DNA of 39,521 nucleotides from an uncultured Bacteroidaceae bacterium (GTDB lineage Bacteria > Bacteroidota > Bacteroidia > Bacteroidales > Bacteroidaceae). The stretch spans positions 1-39,521 of the forward strand of contig CAJONZ010000072.1 of assembly GCA_905236065.1 (NCBI GenBank), in the 5' to 3' direction. Within the stretch, counting starts at the first letter, position 1; every line of letters starts with the position of its first letter. The position numbers were made by a program, and so were the translations under genes. Positions 30,619 to 39,380 of the stretch are shown one piece after another. The notes below the pieces were generated by a model. The model was not told where the DNA came from. It did not search any database and was given only the letters and a program-made list of their open reading frames with translations.

Positions 30619-31971
30619 CTATTGCATGAAGGAGTCGTCGAACACCAGTTCCTTGCCTCGAATGCCATCGACAACGATGCCGTCGCAGAAGGCGGTCTTG
30701 CCGTTCACGATGGTACGGCGGACACGCCAATTGAACGTGCGTTCGTCCATCGGAGTCCAACCACACTTCGTATAGTAACGTCCCGAAATAACCTGCCAGT
30801 TAGCGTTCGGCTCCACCAGCACCAAGTCAGCATAATAGCCCGGGCGGATGAAACCGCGCTTTGAAACGTGGAACAGTATGGCCGGATTGTGGCTCATCAA
30901 CTGCGGAACACGCTCCACGGGCATCACGCCCTGATCAACCATTTCCAGCATGGAGATAAGCGAAAACTGAATCATGGGCATTCCCGACATGGCCTTGAGC
31001 GCACCGCCCTCCTTCTCGTTCAGCAGGTGGGGGGCGTGGTCGGTGGCCACCACGTCAATCAAGCCACTGGTCAAGGCATTCCGAAGCGCTTGTCTGTCCT
31101 CGGGAGTTTTCACCGAAGGATTGCATTTTATCTTCGTGCCCAAACGGTCGTAGTCCTCGGTGGAGAACATCAAATGGGCAATGACGGCCTCAGCAGTGAT
31201 TTTCTTCTCCGTCAGCGGCTTGTTCTCAAAGAGGGAAAGCTCCCTTGCCGTGGAGACATGGGCGATGTGCAAACGGGCACCCGTCTCCTTGGCCAGACGG
31301 ACGGCCAGGGCTGAAGACTCGTAGCAGGCTTCCACACTGCGAATGCGGGAATGGTAGCGGACGGGGAAATCGTTCTGCCCCTTGTACTTCTTACGGAACA
31401 TCCGAATGTTTTGCTCAATGATGCGCGTGTCCTCACAGTGAGCCATAATTAAGAGAGGCGAAGTCTGGAACAGTTGATAAAGCGCCTCTTCCCTATCCAC
31501 CAGCATGTTGCCCGTGCTGCTACCCATGAACACCTTCACACCGGGCACACGACTGCGGTCGAGCTGTGGCAATAGCCCGACATTGTCATTGGTGGCCCCG
31601 AAATAGAAACTGTAGTTCACACGGCTCTTATTGCGGGCAATATTGAACTTATGATTCAAATTCTCCAGCGTCGTTGTCTGGGGAATCGTGTTTGGCATTT
31701 CCATGTAAGACGTGACACCACCTGCCGCAGCCGTCCGGCTCTCACTGGCCATATCCGCCTTGTATTCCATTCCTGGTTCGCGGAAATGCACGTGGTCGTC
31801 AATCACACCGGGGAAGAGATACAGTCCCGTGGCATCAATCTCATTCTCGTAAGCCTGCGTGGAGTCATCGCCTTCAATTACACTTTGGATGACTTCATCC
31901 TCAATGACCACGGAGCCCTGAAACTTCCGTCCTTCGTTTACAATGGTTGCATTCCTGATGATTGTTCTCAT
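30619..31971 (-). CDS. pyrC: Dihydroorotase (class I type)
   Basis: Dihydroorotase closes carbamoyl aspartate to dihydroorotate in pyrimidine synthesis. The 450-residue amidohydrolase has the zinc-binding DDHVHFREPG (His60, His62), the GVKVFMGSSTGN loop, MAHCED, HIAHVST and the catalytic VATDHAPH. A C-terminal beta-domain ends GKELVFDDSFMQ. The length and motifs fit the larger class I enzymes common in Bacteroidetes. It sits between a polyprenyl-phosphate glycosyltransferase (24 bp) and the metallophosphoesterase (58 bp), all on the same strand. Confidence 0.95.
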   Translation of the reverse strand: MRTIIRNATIVNEGRKFQGSVVIEDEVIQSVIEGDDSTQAYENEIDATGLYLFPGVIDDHVHFREPGMEYKADMASESRTAAAGGVTSYMEMPNTIPQTTTLENLNHKFNIARNKSRVNYSFYFGATNDNVGLLPQLDRSRVPGVKVFMGSSTGNMLVDREEALYQLFQTSPLLIMAHCEDTRIIEQNIRMFRKKYKGQNDFPVRYHSRIRSVEACYESSALAVRLAKETGARLHIAHVSTARELSLFENKPLTEKKITAEAVIAHLMFSTEDYDRLGTKIKCNPSVKTPEDRQALRNALTSGLIDVVATDHAPHLLNEKEGGALKAMSGMPMIQFSLISMLEMVDQGVMPVERVPQLMSHNPAILFHVSKRGFIRPGYYADLVLVEPNANWQVISGRYYTKCGWTPMDERTFNWRVRRTIVNGKTAFCDGIVVDGIRGKELVFDDSFMQ

Positions 31972-31995
31972 CTTTCAATCTTCAATTTTCAATCT

Positions 31996-32742
31996 TCAAT
32001 TCGCTTTTGGGTATTTCTTAAACCAACCGTCCAGGCGCAGACGAATGACGCCGAAGAAGGCTTCTCCGAAGATGCTGCCATTCATCTTGCTTACGCCTTC
32101 AACCCGGTTCACGAATATCACGGGCACCTCCTTGATGCGGAAGCCACACTTGTAGGTGGTATATTTCATCTCTATCTGGAAGGCATAGCCCTTGAAACGG
32201 ATGGAGTCGAGGTCGATGGTCTCCAGCACTCGCCGTTTGTAGCACTTGAAGCCCGCCGTCGTGTCGTGTACCTTAAAGCCCGTAATGAAACGTACATACT
32301 TGCTGGCAAAATAAGACATCAACACCCGACCGATGGGCCAGTTGACGACATTCACGCCTGTAATGTACCGTGAACCGATGGCCAAGTCATAACCCTCGTC
32401 TGCACAAGCACTGTAGAGCCGTGGCAAATCCGATGGTGCATGGCTGAAGTCTGCATCCATCTCAAAGATATAGTCATAGCCATTCTTCAAGCCCCATTTG
32501 AAACCTGCGATGTAGGCCGTGCCCAAGCCCAGTTTTCCCGAACGCTCCATCAAAAACAGGCGCTCGGAAAACTCTTCCTGCATCAGCCGCTTCACAATCG
32601 CCGCCGTACCGTCGGGAGAGCCATCGTCAATGACAAGAATGTGGAAACACTTCTCAAGGGCAAAAACCGCACGGATAATCTTCTCGATATTCTCCTTCTC
32701 GTTGTAGGTGGGGATGATTACGATACTGTCACTCTGATTCAT
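31996..32742 (-). CDS. Polyprenol-phosphate glycosyltransferase (DPM1-like GT2)
   Basis: The 248-residue protein is a soluble or peripheral GT2 with SIVIIPTYNEKENIEKII, VIDDGSPDGTAAI (38-50) and the metal-binding FEMDADFSH (93-101). The later DTTAGFKCYKR and QIEMKY are typical of dolichol-phosphate-mannose-synthase-like enzymes. It would transfer mannose or another sugar from a nucleotide donor to a polyprenyl phosphate, giving a lipid-linked sugar for periplasmic glycosylation. No C-terminal membrane helices are present. It heads a minus-strand operon with pyrC, the metallophosphoesterase and plsC. Confidence 0.9.
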   Translation of the reverse strand: MNQSDSIVIIPTYNEKENIEKIIRAVFALEKCFHILVIDDGSPDGTAAIVKRLMQEEFSERLFLMERSGKLGLGTAYIAGFKWGLKNGYDYIFEMDADFSHAPSDLPRLYSACADEGYDLAIGSRYITGVNVVNWPIGRVLMSYFASKYVRFITGFKVHDTTAGFKCYKRRVLETIDLDSIRFKGYAFQIEMKYTTYKCGFRIKEVPVIFVNRVEGVSKMNGSIFGEAFFGVIRLRLDGWFKKYPKAN

Positions 32743-32854
32743 ATTGTTAAAAACACACGATTTTCACATTCGAATAGTATCTGGCAAAACCACTCCCCTC
32801 AAACGGGAAATCTCGCTAAAAGCCATCATGGTACTATTATACATTATTATAATG

Positions 32855-32862
32855 CAAAGATA
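32855..32862 (-). promoter_or_regulatory. -7 box of the 32742-28918 operon
   Basis: The minus strand reads TATCTTTG, an exact TAnnTTTG match, with TTG 17 bp upstream. The leader would be about 105 nt. Confidence 0.55.
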
Positions 32863-32894
32863 AGGCAATAATTTCAATCCAAGCCCCTAACCCG

Positions 32895-35800
32895 TCACTT
32901 TTTTTCTATTTCATTCAATATTTTCACAGCCTCGGCCATTGTTTTAACATCTTTTACAAGCAAAGAGCGCCGCTCGCCGTCACGAAGCCTCGTGCGTTTC
33001 GGTTGCCAAGAGGCGTAGGCTATGATTTTGCTGAACGCCTCGCTTTGATAGTAGAGGCTGCTGAAATTGCCAGGCATATACAAGGCCATGTTGCCCTGCT
33101 TCAAAGTAATCTTCTCGATGCCCAGACGCTTGCCGGCCCATTTCAGTTCCATCACCCGCAACAGTTCCTCGCCTACGGTCGGAATCGGCCCGAAACGGTC
33201 CACCAGGCGGTTTCGGTAACCTTCCAGTTGTCGCATTTCCGTGAATCCGTCCAACTCCCGGTACAGCGCCATCCGCTCTCCACTGCTCGGCACGTATTCC
33301 TCGGGCAGGAAGGCAGGAATGTCGCTTTCGATGCCCGTCTCGTCCACGAACGTCTCGCCCGTCACTTTCCCTTCCTCGTTCCGGGAGTCTTCGGCATAGA
33401 TGTCTGCAAATTCTGTCTCACGCAACTCCGCCACCGCCTCGTTCAACACTTTTTGGTAGGTCTCGTAGCCCAGGTCGGCAATGAAGCCCGACTGCTCGGC
33501 ACCCAACATGTTCCCCGCGCCACGGATATCCAAGTCCTGCATGGCAATGTGGATGCCACTGCCCAGGTCGGAGAAATTCTCGATGGCTTGCAAACGACGG
33601 CGGGCATCGTCGGGCAGGACGGCCAACGGCGGCGCAATCAGGTAGCAGAAAGCTTTTCGGTTGCCACGACCCACGCGCCCTCTCATTTGGTGTAAGTCGC
33701 TCAGTCCATAAGTATGGGCGGCATTCACGATGATGGTGTTGGCATTGGGCACATCGACGCCGTTCTCTACAATCGTGGTGGAAACCAGCACATCGTAGTC
33801 GTAGTTCATGAAATCCAGCACGATTTTCTCCAGTTCCTCGGGGTTCATCCTACCATGACCAACGGCAATCCTTGCGTCGGGCACGGCCTTCTGAATCATG
33901 TCGGCAATCTCCTGCAAGTTGTTGATGCGGTTGTGTACGACGAACACCTGTCCGTTGCGGCTCATCTCGAAATTCACAGCCTCGGCGAAAACCTCCGGGG
34001 AGAATGTATGTATCTCCGTCTGAATGGGGTAGCGATTGGGCGGCGGCGTCTGGATGCACGACAAGTCTCTGGCTCCCATCAGCGAGAATTGCAACGTTCG
34101 CGGAATGGGGGTGGCCGTCAGGGTCAGCGTATCGACATTCACCTTCATCTGTCGCAATTTCTCCTTCACGGCCACGCCGAACTTCTGCTCCTCGTCAATA
34201 ATCAGCAGTCCCAAGTCCTTAAACCTGACAGTCTTGCCTATCAGTTTGTGGGTGCCGATGAGAATGTCTATCTGTCCCGTGGCAAGCTCCTCCAAAATCT
34301 GCTTTTGCTGTTTGGCCGAACGTGCCCGACTGAGATATTCCACCTTGACGGGAAAATCTTTCAGACGTTTCGTGAAAGTCTGGTAATGCTGATAAGCCAG
34401 CACCGTCGTTGGCACCAGCACGGCCACCTGCTTGCCGTCGGTCGCAGCCTTGAAAGCCGCACGGATGGCTACTTCCGTCTTGCCGAAGCCCACGTCACCA
34501 CAGACCAGACGATCCATGGGGCGTTCCCGTTCCATGTCGGCCTTCACTTCCTGCGTGGCCTTCAACTGGTCGGGCGTGTCCTCATAGACGAAACTGGCCT
34601 CCAGTTCATGCTGCATATAGCCGTCGGGACTGTAGGCAAATCCTTTCTCTTTCCGGCGTTGGGCATACAGGCGAATCAGGTCGCGGGCAATGTCCTTCAC
34701 CTTGGTCTTCACCCGCTCCTTCACCCGTTCCCAGGCACCGCTTCCCAGTTTGCTCACCCGGGGCGGTTCACCCTCCTTGCCCTTGTACTTCGACACCTTG
34801 TGCAGGGCGTGGATGCTGACATAGATGGTGCCGCCACCCTGATAGACAATCTTGATCTTCTCCACCATCGCACCGTTCTCCGGCACCCGCACCAGTCCGC
34901 CAAAACAACCGATGCCGTGGTCGATGTGTACCACGTAGTCACCCACCTCAAACTGCTGTATCTCCTTCAGCGTCAAGGCAACTTTTCCTTTCCGGGCCTT
35001 GTCAGACTTCAGGTTGTACTTATGGAAACGGTCGAATATCTGGTGGTCGGTGAAATAGCAGCATTTCTGTTCCTCGTCAATGAATCCCTCATGAATCGCC
35101 TTGTTTACGGCATCAAAGTGGATTTGCTCGAATTCCGTCTCTGCTTTCGATTGGAAGATGTCTTGCAGACGTTCTATCTGTTTCTCCGAGTCGGCAAAAA
35201 TCGTAATCTGAAAGCCCTCGCCCTGCAAGCGCAAAAACTCCGCCTTGGCCAGGTCGAAATTCTTATGGAACAACGGTTGGGGCGAGGTATGGAACTGGAT
35301 GTCGCCCTGTCCCTTCAGCTCGACCATGCGGAAGGCACTGATGCCCCGCACAAAATCCTCACCTCTTACAATGACGTGTTCCACGTCCATGTCGTTGCCC
35401 GTCGTCCGTACCTTTTCCTCCGAGACGGCTTGGTCTGAGAATCCTTCCTGATAAATCTGCCCCACCTTGTCGCACACATACACCATGTCGTGGCTCAACA
35501 GCACGGCCTCCTTCGGCAGGAATTCGTAGAAAGGCACATACTCCACCTCCGACTGCGCCATCTCCGGCACCACGGCCATTGCCGTCACCCGCTCCAGCGA
35601 AAGCTGCGACTGGACGTCGAACGTTCGGATGCTATCTACTTCGTCGCCAAAGAAATCCACGCGATACGGCAGTTCATTCGAAAAGGAGTAAATATCCAGG
35701 ATGCTTCCACGCACGGCAAACTGACCCGGCTCATAGACATAGTCCGTCCGTTGCATTCCCAATTCCACCAGCTTCTGCTCCAACTGGTTTAAATCCACTA

Positions 35801-36275
35801 CGTCGCCCACTGCAATCGGAATGGTCATGGCCGACAGTTCACGGCGCGACACCACCTTCTCGGCCAGGGCATCGGGGTAACTCACCACCCACACCGGTTC
35901 CGAGTTCTGCAAGCGGGTCAGCACCTCCGTGCGGAGAATGCCGTTGGCTGCGTCTTTCTGGTTGAATTTGATGGCTCTCCTGTACGAAGACGGAAAGAAA
36001 AGCACCTTGTCCTCGCCCAGCATCTGCACCATATCGTGGTACAGGTAGCCGGCCTCGTCCTGGTCGTCCAGCACAAAAAAAAGCGTCGGGGCCTTTTCCG
36101 CCCACTCCTGACGCAGAGCCGAAAAAAACATTGCAGTTGACGAACCTTTTAATCCGCCAACCTGCAAACGTTTTGTCTTACTGTCCGATAGAGCCTTTTT
36201 CAGAGCCTTCGCTTCCGCACTAGAAGCCAGGCGTTTAAGAAGAATGTTTGTAAGCACGAGCAAAAAGTTGAACAA
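32895..36275 (-). CDS. mfd: Transcription-repair coupling factor
   Basis: Mfd removes RNA polymerase stalled at lesions and recruits UvrA. The 1126-residue length fits. Visible parts in order are the UvrB-like N-terminal module (FFPSSYRRAIKF, VRGSILDIYSF), the CarD-like polymerase-interaction domain (FEVGDYVVHIDHGIGCFGGL), the translocase Walker A VCGDVGFGKTEVAIRAAF, Walker B LIIDEEQKFGV, the TATPIPRTL motif, the QMRGRVGRG motif VI, and the C-terminal UvrA-binding module. The annotated N-terminus is uncertain: no good ribosome-binding site precedes the ATG, and a GTG at codon 7 is an alternative. It is probably transcribed alone. Confidence 0.97.
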   Translation of the reverse strand: MFNFLLVLTNILLKRLASSAEAKALKKALSDSKTKRLQVGGLKGSSTAMFFSALRQEWAEKAPTLFFVLDDQDEAGYLYHDMVQMLGEDKVLFFPSSYRRAIKFNQKDAANGILRTEVLTRLQNSEPVWVVSYPDALAEKVVSRRELSAMTIPIAVGDVVDLNQLEQKLVELGMQRTDYVYEPGQFAVRGSILDIYSFSNELPYRVDFFGDEVDSIRTFDVQSQLSLERVTAMAVVPEMAQSEVEYVPFYEFLPKEAVLLSHDMVYVCDKVGQIYQEGFSDQAVSEEKVRTTGNDMDVEHVIVRGEDFVRGISAFRMVELKGQGDIQFHTSPQPLFHKNFDLAKAEFLRLQGEGFQITIFADSEKQIERLQDIFQSKAETEFEQIHFDAVNKAIHEGFIDEEQKCCYFTDHQIFDRFHKYNLKSDKARKGKVALTLKEIQQFEVGDYVVHIDHGIGCFGGLVRVPENGAMVEKIKIVYQGGGTIYVSIHALHKVSKYKGKEGEPPRVSKLGSGAWERVKERVKTKVKDIARDLIRLYAQRRKEKGFAYSPDGYMQHELEASFVYEDTPDQLKATQEVKADMERERPMDRLVCGDVGFGKTEVAIRAAFKAATDGKQVAVLVPTTVLAYQHYQTFTKRLKDFPVKVEYLSRARSAKQQKQILEELATGQIDILIGTHKLIGKTVRFKDLGLLIIDEEQKFGVAVKEKLRQMKVNVDTLTLTATPIPRTLQFSLMGARDLSCIQTPPPNRYPIQTEIHTFSPEVFAEAVNFEMSRNGQVFVVHNRINNLQEIADMIQKAVPDARIAVGHGRMNPEELEKIVLDFMNYDYDVLVSTTIVENGVDVPNANTIIVNAAHTYGLSDLHQMRGRVGRGNRKAFCYLIAPPLAVLPDDARRRLQAIENFSDLGSGIHIAMQDLDIRGAGNMLGAEQSGFIADLGYETYQKVLNEAVAELRETEFADIYAEDSRNEEGKVTGETFVDETGIESDIPAFLPEEYVPSSGERMALYRELDGFTEMRQLEGYRNRLVDRFGPIPTVGEELLRVMELKWAGKRLGIEKITLKQGNMALYMPGNFSSLYYQSEAFSKIIAYASWQPKRTRLRDGERRSLLVKDVKTMAEAVKILNEIEKK

Positions 36276-36409
36276 AGAGCAACACTTCAGGTCTGGGCGC
36301 TGCCACCTTTGGTTTCAGTTGAATCACTTTCGACTGTCTTTGTCGCGGCTGAGTAGGAGTAGAATACGTCATAGGCTGCTCATTTTTAATTTTTCACTTT
36401 AACCGCCGC

Positions 36410-36450
36410 CTCTCCCATCACCCTGTAGGGGGGGACAGAGGGGAGGGGCT
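36410..36450. repeat. GC-rich palindromic spacer element
   Basis: A CTCTCCCATCACCCTG half faces a G-rich AGGGG-type half. The first 23 bases match an in-frame stretch of mtaB (38238 onward) at 19 positions, and related C-rich/G-rich pairs occur near 10747-10780 and 27305-27385. The 36276-36479 stretch otherwise holds only a T-rich spacer and no gene. Confidence 0.55.
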
Positions 36451-36479
36451 ATTTTATTACCTATAACGTCTCTCAGCCC

Positions 36480-37691
36480 CTAATTATTATTCAGTCTGAT
36501 AAAATATTTTACCCTTGGTGCATTCAGCAGTTCCTCACGCCACTTTTCCAGGTATGCAAACCACGCCTCCGGCGAGTGGAAACCATCTACCTGCTCCATG
36601 TCCGCAGCGAACGTGACATAGTACTTCAGGAAGTTACGCTTGTCCATCTTCAGACGGCACATATATTGCAGGGAGTCCTCTGCCGTACCCGCAAAATACG
36701 CCGCCGGCACATAGACTCCCAGTCCCACCGCAGCCGGTTCGTACAGCTCCTTCTTGCCATAGTCGGGATAGTCCGAGCCCCACGACGCGGCCAGTCCGTT
36801 GCCCTTGGCCCAGCCCTGCGGATTGCTTCCAACTTTCTGCACACCCGTACACAACTCCAGGTGGCTCAACGCAGCATCGCTCCGCACCTCCACTTCCATC
36901 TCGCGGTGTCCGGCATACAGAATGTAGCGGGTCGTCACGTTGTTGCCATTCCAACCCAAGTCCCTCATCTCCACCACCGTGCGCAGCGGCCCATAGGCCA
37001 ACACCCGCTGACCGCGTACCCTCACCTTGTCAATCAGCACAGGACTACCCTTCTCCATGCCACGCAGAGTGCCGCAGCCCAAGCTGCCACCCGCCCAAAG
37101 CACGTCGTTGCCATAGCCTGCCTCCAAGTCCTCCTTCACACTGTAGAAATGCGTCTTCTCCAATTCCAACCGCCGCTGCCGCTTGCCATACAAGTCAATG
37201 TTCTGACGGTTATCCACATACACCCGGTAGGCGGTGTATTCACTCTCGAACTCTGCCCCGTGGGGAAACACGTCCTTGAACACATAGCTGTCGCCCGGCA
37301 CCTCAATGCTATGAATGGCAGGAAATTTGCCATACTTGTCGTTCAGGCCCAGATGGGCATACACCCGTGCCGGATATTCCTTCTGCGTACCTTTTGCACT
37401 GATTCTCACCTTATACTTATTCTCCTTCGACGCTTTCACGTCGGCCAGGAACACCACCTCGTCCGTTCTCGTGTCCCCATCCAGGTCGTCCAGTTGGCAA
37501 GGAACTTCCCTGCCATTCAGCATCACCGTCGCCGTCTTCACAGGGAAATGCACCCGTCGCATATCCAGCACCACAGGCACATCCTTGCGGTCTTCACCGC
37601 CATCATTATTCACATACACATAAAAAGTCTTTTGCTGGGCCCACAACGGTAATCCTACCGCCAGCAACCATATCCAGAGTGTTTTTTTCAT
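36480..37691 (-). CDS. DUF4861 family secreted protein
   Basis: The 403-residue protein has a signal peptide (MKKTLWIWLLAVGLPLWAQQ) and a beta-rich mature part, with DDLDGDTRTDEVVFLADV early and FHSPEAWFAYLEKWREEL near the end. It matches the DUF4861 family as I recall it. Members are periplasmic or secreted and often lie in carbohydrate-utilisation loci, where some are thought to act on uronic-acid-containing glycans; no catalytic residue is proven here. No SusC/SusD, lyase or sulfatase is adjacent, so this copy is an orphan. A TAATTTTG box lies just upstream on the minus strand. Confidence 0.8.
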   Translation of the reverse strand: MKKTLWIWLLAVGLPLWAQQKTFYVYVNNDGGEDRKDVPVVLDMRRVHFPVKTATVMLNGREVPCQLDDLDGDTRTDEVVFLADVKASKENKYKVRISAKGTQKEYPARVYAHLGLNDKYGKFPAIHSIEVPGDSYVFKDVFPHGAEFESEYTAYRVYVDNRQNIDLYGKRQRRLELEKTHFYSVKEDLEAGYGNDVLWAGGSLGCGTLRGMEKGSPVLIDKVRVRGQRVLAYGPLRTVVEMRDLGWNGNNVTTRYILYAGHREMEVEVRSDAALSHLELCTGVQKVGSNPQGWAKGNGLAASWGSDYPDYGKKELYEPAAVGLGVYVPAAYFAGTAEDSLQYMCRLKMDKRNFLKYYVTFAADMEQVDGFHSPEAWFAYLEKWREELLNAPRVKYFIRLNNN

Positions 37692-37711
37692 AGCAAAACC
37701 ATTTTATGCCG

Positions 37712-37719
37712 CAAAATTA
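37712..37719 (-). promoter_or_regulatory. -7 box for the DUF4861 gene
   Basis: The minus strand reads TAATTTTG, a TAnnTTTG match, 20 bp before the ATG at 37691. Confidence 0.5.
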
Positions 37720-37762
37720 ACACATTTATCTTAAACCACCGTAAAAAACCAATGAAAAACCG

Positions 37763-37770
37763 TACCTTTG
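37763..37770 (+). promoter_or_regulatory. -7 box for mtaB
   Basis: TACCTTTG is an exact consensus match. A T-rich spacer repeat (about 37800-37830) separates it from the mtaB ATG at 37838. Confidence 0.6.
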
Positions 37771-37837
37771 TCGGAAAAACTTTTCATTTTCAACGCTCAT
37801 CCGTTTTAACTTTTAACTTTCAACTTTTCGTTTCAGA

Positions 37838-39229
37838 ATGATTGACTCCTCCATCCTACAAGGCAAGAAAGCAGCATACTTCACACTCGGTTGCAAACTC
37901 AACTTCGCAGAAACTTCATCCATCGGCCAGTCCCTCAAAGCCTACGGCGTCCGAACCGTCCAAAAAGACGAGGTCGCCGACATCTGCATCATCAACACCT
38001 GCTCCGTCACCGAAGTAGCCGACCACAAATGCCGGCAAGCCATCCACCGCCTCGTCAAGCGCCATCCTGGTGCTCTCGTCGTTGTCACCGGCTGCTACGC
38101 CCAGCTCCAGCCGCAACAGATTCAGGACACGCCCGGTGTCTCCCTCGTCATGGGCACCAACCAGAAAGGCGACATCATCCCCGCCATCATGGAACGGATG
38201 AGTCAGGAGTCTTCCCCTGCCGAAACACTCCGGCAAACTCTCCCCACACCTTGCAGGGGGAAGGAGGACGAGGGCAAAGGGCTATTCTTCCCCTCCTGTT
38301 CCCACGGTTCCCGCACCCGCTATTTCCTGAAAGTGCAGGACGGCTGCAACTACTTCTGCACCTACTGCACCATTCCCCTTGCCCGGGGCCGTTCACGCAA
38401 CGGCAGCATTGAGTCCATGGTCGCACAAGCCCAGCAAGTGGCCGCCGAAGGAGGTAGGGAAATCGTCATCACCGGTGTCAACATCGGTGACTTCGGCCAC
38501 TCCACCGGCGAAACCTTCCTCGACCTCATCCGAGCCCTCGACCAGGTGGATGGCATCGAGCGCTACCGCATCTCCAGCATCGAGCCCAACCTGCTCACCG
38601 ACGAAATCATCGACTTCTGCGCCAACTCCCGCCGCTTCATGCCCCATTTTCACATACCCCTCCAATCTGGCTCCGACACTGTGCTGAAACTCATGCACCG
38701 CCACTACGACACAGCCCTCTTCCAACACCGCATCGAGCGCATCAAACAGCTCACGCCCGACTGCTTCATCGGGGTCGATGTCATCGTAGGCACCCGTGGC
38801 GAAACCGCCGACTGTTTTGAGGAATCCTACCGCTTCATCCAATCCCTACCCATCTCCCAGCTCCACGTCTTCTCCTACTCCGAGCGACCCGGCACCCGTG
38901 CCCTCCAAATTCCCCACGTCGTCACCCCACAGGAGAAACACGCCCGCAGCCAGCGCCTCATCGCCCTCTCCGACGAGAAATTGCGCCACTTCTACACCTC
39001 CCAAATCGGACAGGTGCGCCCCGTTCTCTTCGAGCACGCCCCTCGCACCAAACCCATGCACGGCTTCACCGACAACTACATCCGCGTGGAAATCCCCAAC
39101 ACCCCCACCCTGGACAACCAAATCGTCCCCGTCCGCCTCGGTGACCTCACTCCGCAGGGCGACGCTCTGCAGGGCCAACTTCTTTCCTCCGGATTTCAAG
39201 TTTGTTCTCCTTGCCAGAACAGCCAATAA
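37838..39229 (+). CDS. mtaB: tRNA (N6-threonylcarbamoyladenosine(37)-C2)-methylthiotransferase
   Basis: MtaB adds a methylthio group to t6A37 of ANN-decoding tRNAs, using two iron-sulfur clusters and SAM. The 463-residue protein has the UPF0004 domain with cluster ligands Cys19, Cys55 and Cys86, the radical-SAM motif CNYFCTYC (Cys170, Cys174, Cys177), and a TRAM-like C-terminal region. Between the two domains (about residues 122-150) lies an unusual linker, LPTPCRGKEDEGKGLFF, encoded by a GC-rich palindrome like the one at 36410. In relatives as I remember them this linker is different and not GC-rich. The reading frame is kept, so the enzyme is probably active. Confidence 0.95.
   Translation: MIDSSILQGKKAAYFTLGCKLNFAETSSIGQSLKAYGVRTVQKDEVADICIINTCSVTEVADHKCRQAIHRLVKRHPGALVVVTGCYAQLQPQQIQDTPGVSLVMGTNQKGDIIPAIMERMSQESSPAETLRQTLPTPCRGKEDEGKGLFFPSCSHGSRTRYFLKVQDGCNYFCTYCTIPLARGRSRNGSIESMVAQAQQVAAEGGREIVITGVNIGDFGHSTGETFLDLIRALDQVDGIERYRISSIEPNLLTDEIIDFCANSRRFMPHFHIPLQSGSDTVLKLMHRHYDTALFQHRIERIKQLTPDCFIGVDVIVGTRGETADCFEESYRFIQSLPISQLHVFSYSERPGTRALQIPHVVTPQEKHARSQRLIALSDEKLRHFYTSQIGQVRPVLFEHAPRTKPMHGFTDNYIRVEIPNTPTLDNQIVPVRLGDLTPQGDALQGQLLSSGFQVCSPCQNSQ
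38238..38283 (+). repeat. GC-rich palindromic element inside mtaB
   Basis: CTCTCCCCACACCTTG is followed by AGGGGG and more G-rich sequence. The first 23 bases match the intergenic element at 36410 at 19 positions. It falls in the linker between the two domains of MtaB and does not break the frame. Confidence 0.5.
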
Positions 39230-39302
39230 TATCCTCTTTTACAGTTTGTTACAATCCAAGCATTTTAACTTTTAACTCTTAACTTTTAACTTTCCAAAAA
39301 TG

Positions 39303-39380
39303 ACGCAGTACTCTATCGGAGACGACGCAGAACTCTATTCGATTTCACGCAGTACTCTATTCACGAAAAGAGTTCTGCGT
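39303..39380 (+). repeat. 78-bp palindromic element, copy C
   Basis: The cores are ACGCAGTACTC (39303), ACGCAGAACTC (39325), ACGCAGTACTC (39347) and the inverted GAGTTCTGCGT (39370). The spacers TATCGGAGACG and TATTCGATTTC also recur in copy B. It starts 74 bp after mtaB, behind a T-rich spacer. The rest of the window end (39381-39521) shows no convincing gene. Confidence 0.9.
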
